Below are positions 42,501-51,192 of a stretch of 64,000 bases of DNA, in pieces. The notes under the pieces are model-generated. The model did not search any database. It was not told the DNA's origin and was given only the letters and a program-made list of their open reading frames with translations. Each line of letters starts with the position of its first letter. Position 1 is the stretch's first letter. A program made the translations under genes and the position numbers. Source of the stretch: Glaciecola sp. KUL10 (GTDB lineage Bacteria; Pseudomonadota; Gammaproteobacteria; Enterobacterales; Alteromonadaceae); NCBI RefSeq assembly GCF_003203515.1, contig NZ_BGNG01000006.1:186001-250000 (forward strand), read 5' to 3'.

Positions 42501-43413
42501 AGCGGGTAATATATATATTAATCGCAATATGATTGGTGCAATTGTAGGTGTTCAACCTTTTGGTGGACGTGGCCTTTCGGGGACGGGACCGAAAGCCGGT
42601 GGACCCAATTACTTGCCGCGTTTGATGAAAGAAAATGCTACGCCAAAAGACGGGGCTGTTGTTGACAACTTTGAAGATGATAAGGCGATTATCAGTGATG
42701 ATAACTCAACGACAGAAGCTAAGCAGTTGATGCGACTGGCGACTGATGTTGAGAACCAATGGCGTTTGTCCCCGCTAAATGACCGTATCTCCTCTGTTAG
42801 ACAATTGCTAGCTAAAATAGCAAACGTCGATATCGTTGAAGAGTTGGCCGATGATTTAAATCGCTCCTTAGCTACTGCGCGCGCCCAATTAATTAAGATT
42901 GAGCGCAAGTTAAAGCACCCTATTATGTTACCAGGCCCTACGGGTGAATCTAATACGCTTCATCTTGAACCGCGTGGCGCACTCGTTTGTTTTGCCGATA
43001 AAGAAGTGACCTTTGAATACTGGATGCTATCGATTGTGACTGCACTCGCGACCGGCAATGTTGTTATCTCGGTTGTGTCAGATTTGTTTTATGAGGAAGC
43101 GTTGGCGTTTAAAGATAAATTAAATGGGACAGGCGCACCAGACGGCGTGTTCCAAGTCGCAAGACTGAAGCATTTAGAGGCCTTACTTATCGAAACCAAT
43201 CTCGCCGGAGTCGTTGTCGATAGTAATACAACCAGAAGTGCTTACATTGCGACTAAGCTAGCGCAAAGACCTGGCGCAATTCTTCCTGTGATTACAGCCG
43301 AGTACAATGACAATATGATTCAACGCTTGTTGACTGAAAAGACGATCAGTATTGATACCACTGCATCCGGTGGGAATACTTCATTGATGACCATGATTGA
43401 GGATGATGATTAG
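39595..43413 (+). CDS. putA: Bifunctional proline dehydrogenase / L-glutamate-gamma-semialdehyde dehydrogenase
   Basis: This 1272-residue PutA oxidises proline to glutamate. A helical arm leads to the FAD PRODH barrel (about 170-480; KLSAIHPRYDF, then LTVDAEESERLD and RLVKGAYWDTEIK), then the NAD P5CDH domain (about 560-1000; SPWNFPLAIFLGQV; nucleophilic Cys in SAGQRCSALR). A C-terminal ALDH-superfamily-like domain follows. There is no ribbon-helix-helix DNA-binding domain, so unlike E. coli PutA it cannot repress its own gene; this matches type B PutA. I chose the ATG at 39595 for its GAGAGG ribosome site; the frame extends 11 codons upstream. No putP transporter gene adjoins it. Confidence 0.95.
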   Translation: MLLDHNAQNACPIRQKIREFYRIDEAQAIDHILPEAEVNMRARSRAWERARTMVLQIRREQEGHGGVDALLNEYSLSTAEGVVLMCLAEALLRVPDKHTQDELIRDKLSKGQWTPHLGNSDSLFVNASAWGLLFTGNMVNYADERKKEQFGLLKKTIGRLGEPVIRRSMNIAMKVMGKQFVMGESIEDAVERAADKEKKGYVYSYDMLGEGARTAQDAERYYQSYVHAIKVIGAAAKGKGPRKSPGISVKLSAIHPRYDFVKYERVMQEIPAKLKTLCMMAKEYDIGLTVDAEESERLDISLDIIETVFSDPDLAGWNGFGLAVQAYQKRAIFVIEWLRDLTLRVNKKMMVRLVKGAYWDTEIKHTQQGGFEHFPVFTRKTSTDVSYHACANRMLAYRDTIYPQFATHNAYTASVIIELAGDDKEGFEFQCLHGMGDSLYDQVVSVDGIQTRVYAPVGVHEDLLAYLVRRLLENGANSSFVNAIVDDSLPVESLLEDPVERTQRLSSRENKQITLPIDLYGNERKNSKGFDIYDVSQTQDLSNRLEKWFDKHTSALNEQQANDTDNFFTVKNPAKLDEIVGFHKFDSKASMLHKLEASFIAGESWAKTSVEERADLLMRTADILERHMDELIGLCIKEAGKITVDSIDEVREAVDFCRYYAVQAERLDKENRLQARGVILCISPWNFPLAIFLGQVVAAVVTGNTVIAKPAEQTSLIALRAIELMRSVGLPENVVNTVIAQGPDVGETLLPDHRIQGVMFTGSTQTGTLISQILAARGTEQVPLIAETGGQNCMIVDSTALPEQVVDDVIASGFQSAGQRCSALRVLFVQEDIADAVINMITGALKELTVGDPSQLATDIGPVIDQKALNTLNAHVDFMKKLEGKGQVKLIYQTPTPDSGYYFAPRLYEISDIDVLEKEVFGPCVHVVRFKGKELNGLIDKINGTGFGLTMGIHSRIEDRAYELARLSRAGNIYINRNMIGAIVGVQPFGGRGLSGTGPKAGGPNYLPRLMKENATPKDGAVVDNFEDDKAIISDDNSTTEAKQLMRLATDVENQWRLSPLNDRISSVRQLLAKIANVDIVEELADDLNRSLATARAQLIKIERKLKHPIMLPGPTGESNTLHLEPRGALVCFADKEVTFEYWMLSIVTALATGNVVISVVSDLFYEEALAFKDKLNGTGAPDGVFQVARLKHLEALLIETNLAGVVVDSNTTRSAYIATKLAQRPGAILPVITAEYNDNMIQRLLTEKTISIDTTASGGNTSLMTMIEDDD

Positions 43414-43428
43414 CGCGCCTAAATAAGT

Positions 43429-43453
43429 GCGGCTAGTGGGGGCCGCCTTTATT
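43429..43453 (+). terminator. Possible terminator after putA
   Basis: GCGGC (43429-43433) pairs with GCCGC (43442-43446) across an 8-nt loop, followed by CTTTATTATT. The stem is short. The rest of 43454-43685 holds no gene I can support. Confidence 0.4.
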
Positions 43454-43685
43454 ATTGAGTAGTTGGTGATAAGTCAATAACGCTATTTGAATGGGGCGTC
43501 ACTCAGCCCCATGCCGCAGAGCAATATGACGATCATCCAAAATTCCATTTTTTTTACACATTTCAAACTTACTAGTTAAGTTATCATGTTAGACGTTGTA
43601 GAAACCGGCCTTAAACTAGTAGTATATGTATTAGCGAGCCGTCTAACGCCTTTCCAACTAACTTAGAAAGATAAATCTGTGAAAA

Positions 43686-45891
43686 ATGAACTTTAGGCAA
43701 GTATTTCTTGCAACAATTATTTTTGTTTCACTAATTGCCGACGGAACTGAAGTACTGCAAGTTGGGGAGTTCTCTCAGTCCATAAGAAGTGCACGTGACC
43801 AAGGTAATATGGCACTTGCTGACACACTTACTAATGAATACTAGTCGCTTTCTTCCGCTCTAAATCAACATAATCATAAAGGGTTGGCGCAATATCAGGC
43901 AGCGGTGAATGACATGGTCCGCAACCGTTACGCTGAGGCCATTAGCCATGCGGAAAAATCCCTTACTTATTACGATTCTAACGAGGACGAACTCGAAATT
44001 GCGAGCTCTATTTCGTTGCTTGGCCGAATTTATCGCTATCAATCGCGTTATAACGAGGCGCTTCAACAGTTTTATCAAGCCCTACAAGTATTTCAAAAGT
44101 ATGAGGATGAAGGAAAAATAGCAAGTAGCTATAACAGCAAGTAGCTATAACAGCATTGGTAACGTACTTGAAAAAATGGGGCAATATAAAGAGTCTTTCG
44201 AAAATCACCAATTAGCTTTGCAGATTGAGTATCAAATTGGTGATAGCTCAAGTGTCGCAAGTAGCCTCTATAATCTCGGAAACATCCGCTATAAAATGGG
44301 AGACTATCAACTTGCTCTAGATTATTTAAATGATGCCTTGAAGATTGATGAAGAAATGGGGGTGCTTCAGGATATCGCCTATAGTAATAACAGAATAGCG
44401 CTCGTGCTTGATGCAATGGGAGAGTCCGAACAAGCCGTTCCTTATGTGAGTAAGGCAATTGAGCTCTTTCAAGAAATAGAAGCCAAACGAGACGTTGATT
44501 GGGCGACAAGTGTTTATGCGAAGGTCCTTTTTTGCGCTGGACAGACAGAGAAGGCAAAGTCACTAATAACAGGGGTAATCAAGCGCGCCCAAGAGCAAAA
44601 CTATCAAAGCTTGTTAATCGATGCTTATGTGATCATCTCTCAGATTCATCTGCAACAAGAGAATTATGATGAGGCTAGGCATTACATTACCTTAGGTCTT
44701 AATTTGGCCAATAAGACAGAAGAAATGGCACAACAAGCACTTTTCAATGGTTTATTGGTTGACGTATATGCTAAGGCTAATTCTTACAAAAGCGCTTTTG
44801 AGGCCTTGCAACAGCAAAAACAAATCAATGATAGAATTTTGGATGCAAAGCGCCTAGATGGAATTGCTCAGTTGCAAGCTGAGTCTGAATACGTCAGAAA
44901 GGCTCATAAAATTCAGCTCCTTGAAAAAGATAGAGAGCTTCAAAGCGCACAACTTGAACAACAAAAATTGGAATCTAAGTTAGCGATCGAAGAACGCCAA
45001 AGAGTCTTAATAGAATTGCAAATGGACAATGCAAATACTCAATTGGCCCTCAGTGAAGAAAAGCAGTCAAGGCAAGCGAATTTCTTTGTGTTTTTAATTA
45101 TTCTTGGGCTTTTCAGTATGCTCATTGTCTTGCTTTTTCAAAGGCGAAAAATGTCAGAACTGCAAGCTCAAAATGCTAGGCAACTTGTAGAGCGAAAGAA
45201 TAAGATGCTTTCTGATGTTTCTCACGAGCTGCGTACTCCTTTAACTTCGATTAAACTTCAAATAGAAATGCTTGAGCATGAACTTGCCGAGGACCCCAAG
45301 CAGGCCTACTCCTTGGTTCATAGTAAAATTGCTAGTTTGAACTATCTGATTAGTAATTTATTTCAGTTGGCAAAAGCAGACTCCGGCGATTTAGAACTCA
45401 ATATTCATGAAGTTGAGTTTCGCGACTGGCTATCAGAGTTTCTTCAACAACAACACAGGCAACTTGCGGAACATAAACTTGAGCTATCAAGTCAGCTAGA
45501 GATCGAAAAATCGCTTCTTTTTGAGTGCGATTTAGATCGCATCAAGCAGGTTATCGAGAATCTGATGAGTAATTCATGTCGATATACCCATGAAGGGGGG
45601 CAGGTAGTATTTAAGTGCTTCACGCAAGACGAACAAATTATACTTAGCATTGAAGATAGCGCCCCTGGCGTTGGTGAACACGAGCTTCCTCATTTATTCG
45701 AAAGGCTCTACAGAACAGATAAGTCAAGGAGTAGCCAATCTGGTGGTTCAGGTATTGGGCTTAGTATTGTTAAAGCCTATGTGACAGCGCATAAAGGAAG
45801 GGTTTGGGCATCTCAAAGTGATTTAGGAGGGCTGAAAATTGAGCTCTTTTTCCCACTTAAACAAAATAAAGGGCAGGACGCACAGAAATGA
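43686..45891 (+). pseudogene. TPR sensor histidine kinase, disrupted by a stop codon and a 16-bp duplication
   Basis: From the ATG at 43686 the frame encodes a signal peptide (MNFRQVFLATIIFVSLIA) and continues to an in-frame TAG at 43842-43844. The same frame then resumes with TPR repeats to 44144. An exact 16-bp tandem duplication (44120-44135 and 44136-44151) shifts it. Removing one copy restores the frame into the open segment 44176-45891 (571 codons): more TPRs, a coiled coil, a TM helix (FFVFLIILGLFSMLIVLLF), HisKA (SDVSHELRTPLTSIK) and an intact HATPase_c with N, G1 and G2 boxes. The catalytic part overlaps the response regulator by 4 bp. Internal initiation could still make a kinase lacking its signal peptide. 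Confidence 0.9.
44120..44151 (+). repeat. Exact 16-bp tandem duplication inside the kinase gene
   Basis: AGCAAGTAGCTATAAC is repeated twice head to tail, followed by four more bases of the unit. Sixteen is not a multiple of three, so it shifts the reading frame. A single copy reads SSYNSIGNVLEKMG, continuing the TPR without a break. Confidence 0.97.
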
Positions 45892-46574
45892 AGCAACAGC
45901 ATATCATGATTATCGAAGACGAAGCACCGATTGCAGAGGCAATCAAACGATTTTTAAACCATGATGGCTTTCATTGCACAATTCTGAACAATGGTTTAGA
46001 AGCAGAGCAATTAGTAACGCGATACCAACCTGATCTCATAATCTTGGATATCATGTTACCCGGTGGAGACGGTATTCAGATCTGTCAAACGTTAAGACAA
46101 AGTACACAAGTTCCGATTATCTTATTGACTGCCCGTACTTCAGAGTCTGACCGCTTAGAGGGTTTGCGCGCTGGTGCAGATGACTATATATGCAAACCTT
46201 TTAGCGCCCCAGAACTCGTGTTGCGAGTAAAAGCTATCTTGAGAAGAGCGAATAATAGCGATTGGGTGAATAAAAACGCGCTTACACTTGATACTGGGAC
46301 TCAGCATGCTCGTTTAGGAAACCAAGAGGTTGAATTGACGACGGTTGAATTTGCATTGTTAAGTGCACTGGTCGAGAGTCCTAACCGTATTTTTTCAAGA
46401 GATAAGTTGATGAGTGTCATTTATAAAGATAATCGAATCGTGTCTGATCGCACTGTAGATAGCCATATAAGCAAACTCAGAAAAAAGATTAACTCTATGG
46501 CCGAGCAAGATGAACTTATCGTCAGTGTTTATGGAGCGGGTTACAAATATACGCCAATTGTTCAACCTTTGTAA
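45888..46574 (+). CDS. OmpR/PhoB-family response regulator
   Basis: This 228-residue two-domain regulator has a receiver with acidic pocket IIEDE, phospho-acceptor Asp54 (IILDIMLPGG), Thr in LLTARTSE and Lys in ICKPF. The C-terminal winged helix has VELTTVEFALLSALVE and DRTVDSHISKLRKKI. It is intact. The ATG overlaps the kinase stop (ATGA), so kinase and regulator form one operon. With the cognate sensor damaged, it may be unphosphorylated or cross-activated. Targets are unknown. Confidence 0.93.
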   Translation: MKQQHIMIIEDEAPIAEAIKRFLNHDGFHCTILNNGLEAEQLVTRYQPDLIILDIMLPGGDGIQICQTLRQSTQVPIILLTARTSESDRLEGLRAGADDYICKPFSAPELVLRVKAILRRANNSDWVNKNALTLDTGTQHARLGNQEVELTTVEFALLSALVESPNRIFSRDKLMSVIYKDNRIVSDRTVDSHISKLRKKINSMAEQDELIVSVYGAGYKYTPIVQPL

Positions 46575-46610
46575 TGTTGACTTCAATTAGTCCTTGCGAA
46601 GCTACAACCT

Positions 46611-47225
46611 CTACATTAAACGCTCTTTGGTTCTGCGCTTACGACCAAATAACCCCATGATGAAACCAACATTGGCTGATATTAAAGCTAGGATAGTTCC
46701 TCGCGTAAACCATTCCATTTTATCGGCTTTATCTTTTTCTGATATCCTAACTTTCAAGTCATTTATTTCCTCAAGGTGCGCAGTGATTTGGCGATTGAGG
46801 TCTACCTTTTGCTCTTTTGAGATTGCTAAATTGCCATTAATTGCAGAAATCTCTGCCGTCAGTTCGTCAATTCTGACTTGTAGTTCGTCTACTTCTCGTT
46901 CTTTATCTTTTAGCGCAAGCCTTATCGAAGGGTTGCGACTGACAAATTTCATTTCAACCCACCCAGTACGTTGACGATCATCAATAATCTCAACATAACC
47001 AGCGGCCCGGTCAACTTGAAGTAAACGTACTTCAGTACCTGCAGATACCGAGCCTAAGAGCCGAAACTCTGAACTAGGACCTGCGCGCATATATGTAAAA
47101 AGGTCATCGGAAATATACCTAATATTTGCAGAGTCATCGTTTGGTTCTGCGCTTTGTTGAGCGAAGAGGCTTGAACTTGAAAATACAATTAGGCAGATAA
47201 GTAAAAAGCTAAGTAACTGTTTCAT
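46611..47225 (-). CDS. YgiM-like SH3-domain membrane protein (TIGR04211-like)
   Basis: This 204-residue protein has a signal peptide (1-22), a bacterial SH3 domain (about 33-98; YMRAGPSSEFRLLGSVSAGTEVRLL), a coiled coil (about 105-165) and a C-terminal TM helix (about 172-192) with a basic cytoplasmic tail (GRKRRTKERL). It matches E. coli YgiM in layout and is divergent to the CYTH gene, as ygiM is to ygiF in E. coli. The function is unsettled; a cell-wall-facing role is inferred from SH3b. Confidence 0.85.
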   Translation of the reverse strand: MKQLLSFLLICLIVFSSSSLFAQQSAEPNDDSANIRYISDDLFTYMRAGPSSEFRLLGSVSAGTEVRLLQVDRAAGYVEIIDDRQRTGWVEMKFVSRNPSIRLALKDKEREVDELQVRIDELTAEISAINGNLAISKEQKVDLNRQITAHLEEINDLKVRISEKDKADKMEWFTRGTILALISANVGFIMGLFGRKRRTKERLM

Positions 47226-47373
47226 GGCAGAATATTAGTTTTCATTTTTTTATATAGAGTATTCGCAAATGCAGAAATTAACAAGGATGAAAGAAATCGC
47301 ATTGCGCAAGTCGCAATGCTCCTATACCCTTTTGACAATCTAATCGTGAGAATATTTGTAAAAATAAAGACGC

Positions 47374-48864
47374 ATGGAAATAGAACTTAAACTCGCTTCA
47401 CCTGACGATGCGCTAGATATATTTGAACGCAGCGTTTTGCCTTTATTAAAAGGCGAAATAACGCGTGAAGAGCATCAACTGTTTAATGAGTACTTCGATA
47501 CACCGGATCAACTTTTGGGCCAACGTAAAATTGGTTTCCGAATACGCGTCAAAAACGAAGAAATTGAACAAACGGTTAAAACCAAAGGAAGTGTCGAGGG
47601 CGGCTTGCATCAACGTCCAGAGTATAATATCGAATTGCAAGAAGCTAAGCCTGATTTAACAAAATTTGATGCGGATATTTGGGCGCCAGACTTTGACGTA
47701 GAAGCAATTAATCAGCAATTAGTTTCAATGTTCACGACAAATTTCAGGCGCGTGACATTTGACCTTATTAATGGCGATGATCATATTGAAATAGTATTTG
47801 ATCAGGGTGACGTTAAGAATCAGAGTGGACGATTGCCGATCAGTGAAATTGAAATCGAGCTTAAGAAAGGTGACCCTAGTGCCTTGTTTGATATTGCTGA
47901 TCAAATATCTCAATTTATCGCGGTAAGATTGAGTAATACCACTAAAGCATCTCGCGGTTATCAACTCGTTACAGGTAATTTACCAGAAACAAAAAACCTA
48001 CCCAAATTTTTACGTCTAAACGAAACTCACACTACTGAAGAAGCTCTTTGCTTAGCAATTCAAACAGCGTTAAAGCACTGGCAGCATCATGAGCACGTGT
48101 ATCTGCAGTCTGGACACTTGCGTGCATTACATCGCATTGCAGAAAGCATTGAGTTACTACTGCAAAGTGTATCGTTATATTTGCCTGTGCTTCAATGTAT
48201 GGAATTACTCTTTTTACACAAACAATTACTGACTTTACATGAGCAGTGGAGATGGCAAGAAGATTTAGTGTGTATCCGAAAGTTAAGGTCGCGCAAAGGT
48301 CCATTTAGCAGAAAGATACCCAAAAGTCAGATGCTAATGAGTTACCTCAACGGCCGGAGAGAAGGACTTTTGGCCGTTCAATCGCCTGAAAATTTACTAG
48401 CTTCAAGAGAAAGTATATTGGTGCAATTATCTGCTTCTAGAATTCTCGTTGAGAAACCTTGGAGACAGCAGGTGATGAGTTATGATTCACTCGTACTAGA
48501 GCATGCAAAAGGTTGGCTATCACAAGGTTACCAAACTGTTATGCAGAGCCTGCCAAAAAAGCAAGCGATGGACCATCACAACTACCTTGCCTTGGAAATG
48601 TTGCTTCGAACAACCTTGATCAATGGTTTTTTACTGGCAGAGCTTTTCGTTGAAAGTCGCGGTAAATTTAGAGCGCCATGGTTAGATTTACTGACGGGCC
48701 TAAAAGAAATCAAATCGCTAGTGTTTCTCAATGAAGTACTCAAAGAAGTTGAAGTAAACGACGTGGAAGACCTAGACGACTGGATAAAAGAAAAGCTTAA
48801 AAGTGTCATTACGGTGATGGAGCGAAGTCGAAAGGTAGCAATGAGTGCCGATGTCTATTGGTAA
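47374..48864 (+). CDS. YgiF-like CYTH-CHAD protein, probable inorganic triphosphatase
   Basis: This 496-residue protein begins with the CYTH signature MEIELKLA (ExExK). The tunnel-fold residues follow: FDTPDQLL, FRIRVKN and EIEIELKKG, in residues 1-200. The C-terminal part (about 215-490) is helical and His-rich, with CHAD-like LRALHRIAESIELLL. E. coli YgiF hydrolyses tripolyphosphate; CHAD domains bind polyphosphate. Neighbouring ygiM supports orthology. The usual downstream glnE is not present here. Confidence 0.9.
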   Translation: MEIELKLASPDDALDIFERSVLPLLKGEITREEHQLFNEYFDTPDQLLGQRKIGFRIRVKNEEIEQTVKTKGSVEGGLHQRPEYNIELQEAKPDLTKFDADIWAPDFDVEAINQQLVSMFTTNFRRVTFDLINGDDHIEIVFDQGDVKNQSGRLPISEIEIELKKGDPSALFDIADQISQFIAVRLSNTTKASRGYQLVTGNLPETKNLPKFLRLNETHTTEEALCLAIQTALKHWQHHEHVYLQSGHLRALHRIAESIELLLQSVSLYLPVLQCMELLFLHKQLLTLHEQWRWQEDLVCIRKLRSRKGPFSRKIPKSQMLMSYLNGRREGLLAVQSPENLLASRESILVQLSASRILVEKPWRQQVMSYDSLVLEHAKGWLSQGYQTVMQSLPKKQAMDHHNYLALEMLLRTTLINGFLLAELFVESRGKFRAPWLDLLTGLKEIKSLVFLNEVLKEVEVNDVEDLDDWIKEKLKSVITVMERSRKVAMSADVYW

Positions 48865-48895
48865 CCTTTAGTTATCAACTGTGTGTTTACTTAGC

Positions 48896-49150
48896 TTAGG
48901 CTTTGATATCAATAGATGGGCGAGTGGCTGAATATCGTCTATCTCTTCCGGTGCGTGTATCTAACAAAGGCTTAATGTGTCGTTTTCTTCGGTCTTCACC
49001 TTGGCGTTTCTCTTGAGCTTTAATAACTTGAACGCCCTCTTGCTTCGCAGAATCGTTGCCCGTATCTGCTTTGTCTAAAGATACTGCAGGTTTTGTCGTC
49101 GCCCTAACTTTGGTTGTTCTGTTGGGCAAAAAATAAGATGGGATAATCAC
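48896..49150 (-). CDS. Small basic hypothetical protein (84 aa)
   Basis: This 84-residue protein is rich in Lys and Arg, with no signal peptide or TM helix. It ends in a repeated DRR-type pattern (GEDRRKRHIKPLLDTRTGRD, then RR and SIDIKA). The GTG start at 49150 has AAGGA about 9 nt upstream, and codon use looks like its neighbours. I recognise no domain. The conserved-looking C-terminal half suggests a real gene, possibly binding nucleic acid or ribosome (speculative). Confidence 0.6.
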   Translation of the reverse strand: MIIPSYFLPNRTTKVRATTKPAVSLDKADTGNDSAKQEGVQVIKAQEKRQGEDRRKRHIKPLLDTRTGRDRRYSATRPSIDIKA

Positions 49151-49395
49151 GATTTCCGTTCCTTTTCTTAGTTTTTTTGTACTCTATTAAAAGAGTTTTC
49201 CGTGTTCGGCTTAGTTATCGGCAACATAAGTCAAACCTTTAGACTTTTTTTAGTTATTTTTAAAAAAACACTGTAAAAGACTAACTTAATCTGTAAAGCA
49301 TGCAACTTTTTAATTGAACTAGACGTAATTTATTGCATACACGACCTTTGCGAGGGGTCTTCTTTAAACAATCCATTAAGACGTTAGGAGAGGAA

Positions 49396-50028
49396 ATGAG
49401 AACAATGTTCAAAGTTATTACTTTGGTATCCGTTTTACTTACTGGTTGTGTGAGTTGGGTGCTTGCTAAGAGCCCATTCAGTGACATGCCTGGGGGGGAA
49501 TACAAAGTGGATTTAAGTCACGCAAGTATTGTGTGGAAAGTGTCTCATTTAGGTTTGTCTGACTATGTAGCCCGTTTTGCAGATTTCGATGCTAGCATCG
49601 ATTTTGACCCAATAAATGTTCGCAACAGTAAGGTAAAAGCGACGATTAACCCTATGTCGATTCAAACTGCCTATCCAAATGCAGATGAAAAGAACTTTGA
49701 TAAAATTTTGGCGACAGATAAGGGGTGGTTCAACGCAAATAAATATACATCAATAAACTTTGAATCCACTTCTATAAAGATGACAGGTGAAAAGACGGCT
49801 GTCATGTTGGGTGATTTGAACTTTTTGGGTGTAACTAAGCAGGTTGAACTCAATGTAGTTTTCAATGGTGCAATGGCTGTGCAGCCATTTAGTCGTAAGC
49901 CAACGATGGGGTTCTCAGCTTCCGCAGTCATCAAACGCTCAGATTGGGGCATGTCGAAGTACGTGCCGAGTATCGGTGATGAGGTTACGGTGATGATTGA
50001 AGGTGAGTTTGCTCACCATGAAGATTGA
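49396..50028 (+). CDS. YceI-family periplasmic protein (first copy)
   Basis: This 210-residue protein has a signal peptide (VITLVSVLLTGCVSWVLAKS) and a YceI lipocalin-like barrel (about 28-205; YKVDLSHASIVWKVSHLG, ending VMIEGEF). YceI proteins bind isoprenoid lipids such as polyprenyl quinones. I chose the ATG at 49396 because AGGAGAGGA lies immediately before it; the frame opens 21 codons earlier without a ribosome site. It is followed 41 bp later by a cytochrome b561 gene and then a second yceI, forming an operon. Confidence 0.9.
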   Translation: MRTMFKVITLVSVLLTGCVSWVLAKSPFSDMPGGEYKVDLSHASIVWKVSHLGLSDYVARFADFDASIDFDPINVRNSKVKATINPMSIQTAYPNADEKNFDKILATDKGWFNANKYTSINFESTSIKMTGEKTAVMLGDLNFLGVTKQVELNVVFNGAMAVQPFSRKPTMGFSASAVIKRSDWGMSKYVPSIGDEVTVMIEGEFAHHED

Positions 50029-50069
50029 TCAATTTTGTAAGTGGATAAAAACGAGATGCAATACCAAGC

Positions 50070-50648
50070 ATGAAAAGTCCTGAAAAAAAACTGATTGAAC
50101 GATACCATTCAACAGCGATTTTGATGCACTGGCTGATTGCCATTGGATTGCTTTTTATGTTTGTAAGTGGTTTTTATATGGTGAATGCTGATATTTCAAA
50201 AGCGGATCAATTCAAGCTTTTTCAGATTCATAAAAGTGCCGGAGTACTTGTATTAATCGCTATCCTGTTTCGCGTTATGATTAGGTTTTTTGCCCTGCGC
50301 CCTGAATTACCTTCATGTATTAATTACAAAGAACGCCGTTATGCAAAGGTGGGACATTTGGGGCTATATTTAGCGATGCTGCTCATGCCCTTATCCGGTT
50401 GGCTGATGGTTTCAGCTAGTCCTTTTGGACTGCCCACGATCGTCTTCGATATGTTTGAGTGGCCACACATTTCGGGCGTCGCTAGAAATAAAGAAATAGA
50501 AAATATCGCGAGAAATGTCCATTGGTACATGGCACTTGGATTTCTGGCGTTGATTTCAGTTCATGTCGGCGCAGTTATCAAGCACAAATATAAAGATAAT
50601 ATAAATTTAACCACGCGGATGTGGTGGAGTAAAAAACATGCGGACTAG
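50070..50648 (+). CDS. Cytochrome b561 (di-heme membrane protein)
   Basis: This 192-residue protein has four TM helices with haem-ligand histidines in STAILMHWLIAIGLLF, LFQIHKSAG and NVHWYMALGFLALISVHVGAV. It belongs to the bacterial b561/YceJ family, which transfers electrons between quinol and periplasmic acceptors; E. coli CybB is a superoxide:quinone oxidoreductase. The yceJ-yceI linkage is known in E. coli. Its stop overlaps the next yceI gene by 11 bp. Confidence 0.92.
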   Translation: MKSPEKKLIERYHSTAILMHWLIAIGLLFMFVSGFYMVNADISKADQFKLFQIHKSAGVLVLIAILFRVMIRFFALRPELPSCINYKERRYAKVGHLGLYLAMLLMPLSGWLMVSASPFGLPTIVFDMFEWPHISGVARNKEIENIARNVHWYMALGFLALISVHVGAVIKHKYKDNINLTTRMWWSKKHAD

Positions 50649-51192
50649 AACAAGTCACTTAAAGCATTGGTTGATGATACTTGGTGCGGTATTCGCGCTG
50701 CAGGCGTTTGCTCAGCAACTCATAGAGCGCTTAAGCGCAAACCAAACCAAGAGTACTATAAAATTCAGTGGTGAGCACGCTGGTATGCCATTTGAAGGTG
50801 TATTTGAAAAGTGGGATGCTACCTTAACGTTACCCCCAGCCCAAAATCCTGAAATAGCCGCGACCTTCTACCTTGCATCTGCAAAAACTGGTGATCGAAC
50901 ATATGATAGTACCCTTCCTGAAGGCGATTGGTTTGACATTGAAAATACGCCCCAAGGTCGTTTTGTTTCTACACAGATTCAAGCTTCCGCACAAGGTCGC
51001 TACGCCGTAAAAGGGGAGTTAACGCTTCGAGGCATTTCGAAGCCCGTAGCGTTTGAAATGATTAATACTGGCGAACAACTGATTGCAGATATTATCGTCC
51101 AACGATTAGCTTATAATATTGGTCTAGAATCAGACCCTGACGCCGAGTGGGTCAGTGCTGAAATTAATATTAAGTTACGAATAGCGATTTAA
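50638..51192 (+). CDS. YceI-family periplasmic protein (second copy)
   Basis: This 184-residue protein has a signal peptide (about 1-25, ending in FAQQ) and a YceI barrel: STIKFSGEHAGMPFEGVFEKW, then KGELTLRGISKPVAFEM. Its sequence is clearly different from the first copy, so this is not a recent duplication. The ATG lies inside the b561 gene with GGAG upstream. The gene ends 4 bp into the convergent GGDEF-EAL gene. Confidence 0.9.
   Translation: MRTRTSHLKHWLMILGAVFALQAFAQQLIERLSANQTKSTIKFSGEHAGMPFEGVFEKWDATLTLPPAQNPEIAATFYLASAKTGDRTYDSTLPEGDWFDIENTPQGRFVSTQIQASAQGRYAVKGELTLRGISKPVAFEMINTGEQLIADIIVQRLAYNIGLESDPDAEWVSAEINIKLRIAI

Noticed and set aside
43884-44144. Separate 86-residue TPR protein
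   Set aside because: It is in the same frame as the signal-peptide segment and continues into the kinase once one 16-bp repeat copy is removed, so it is a fragment.
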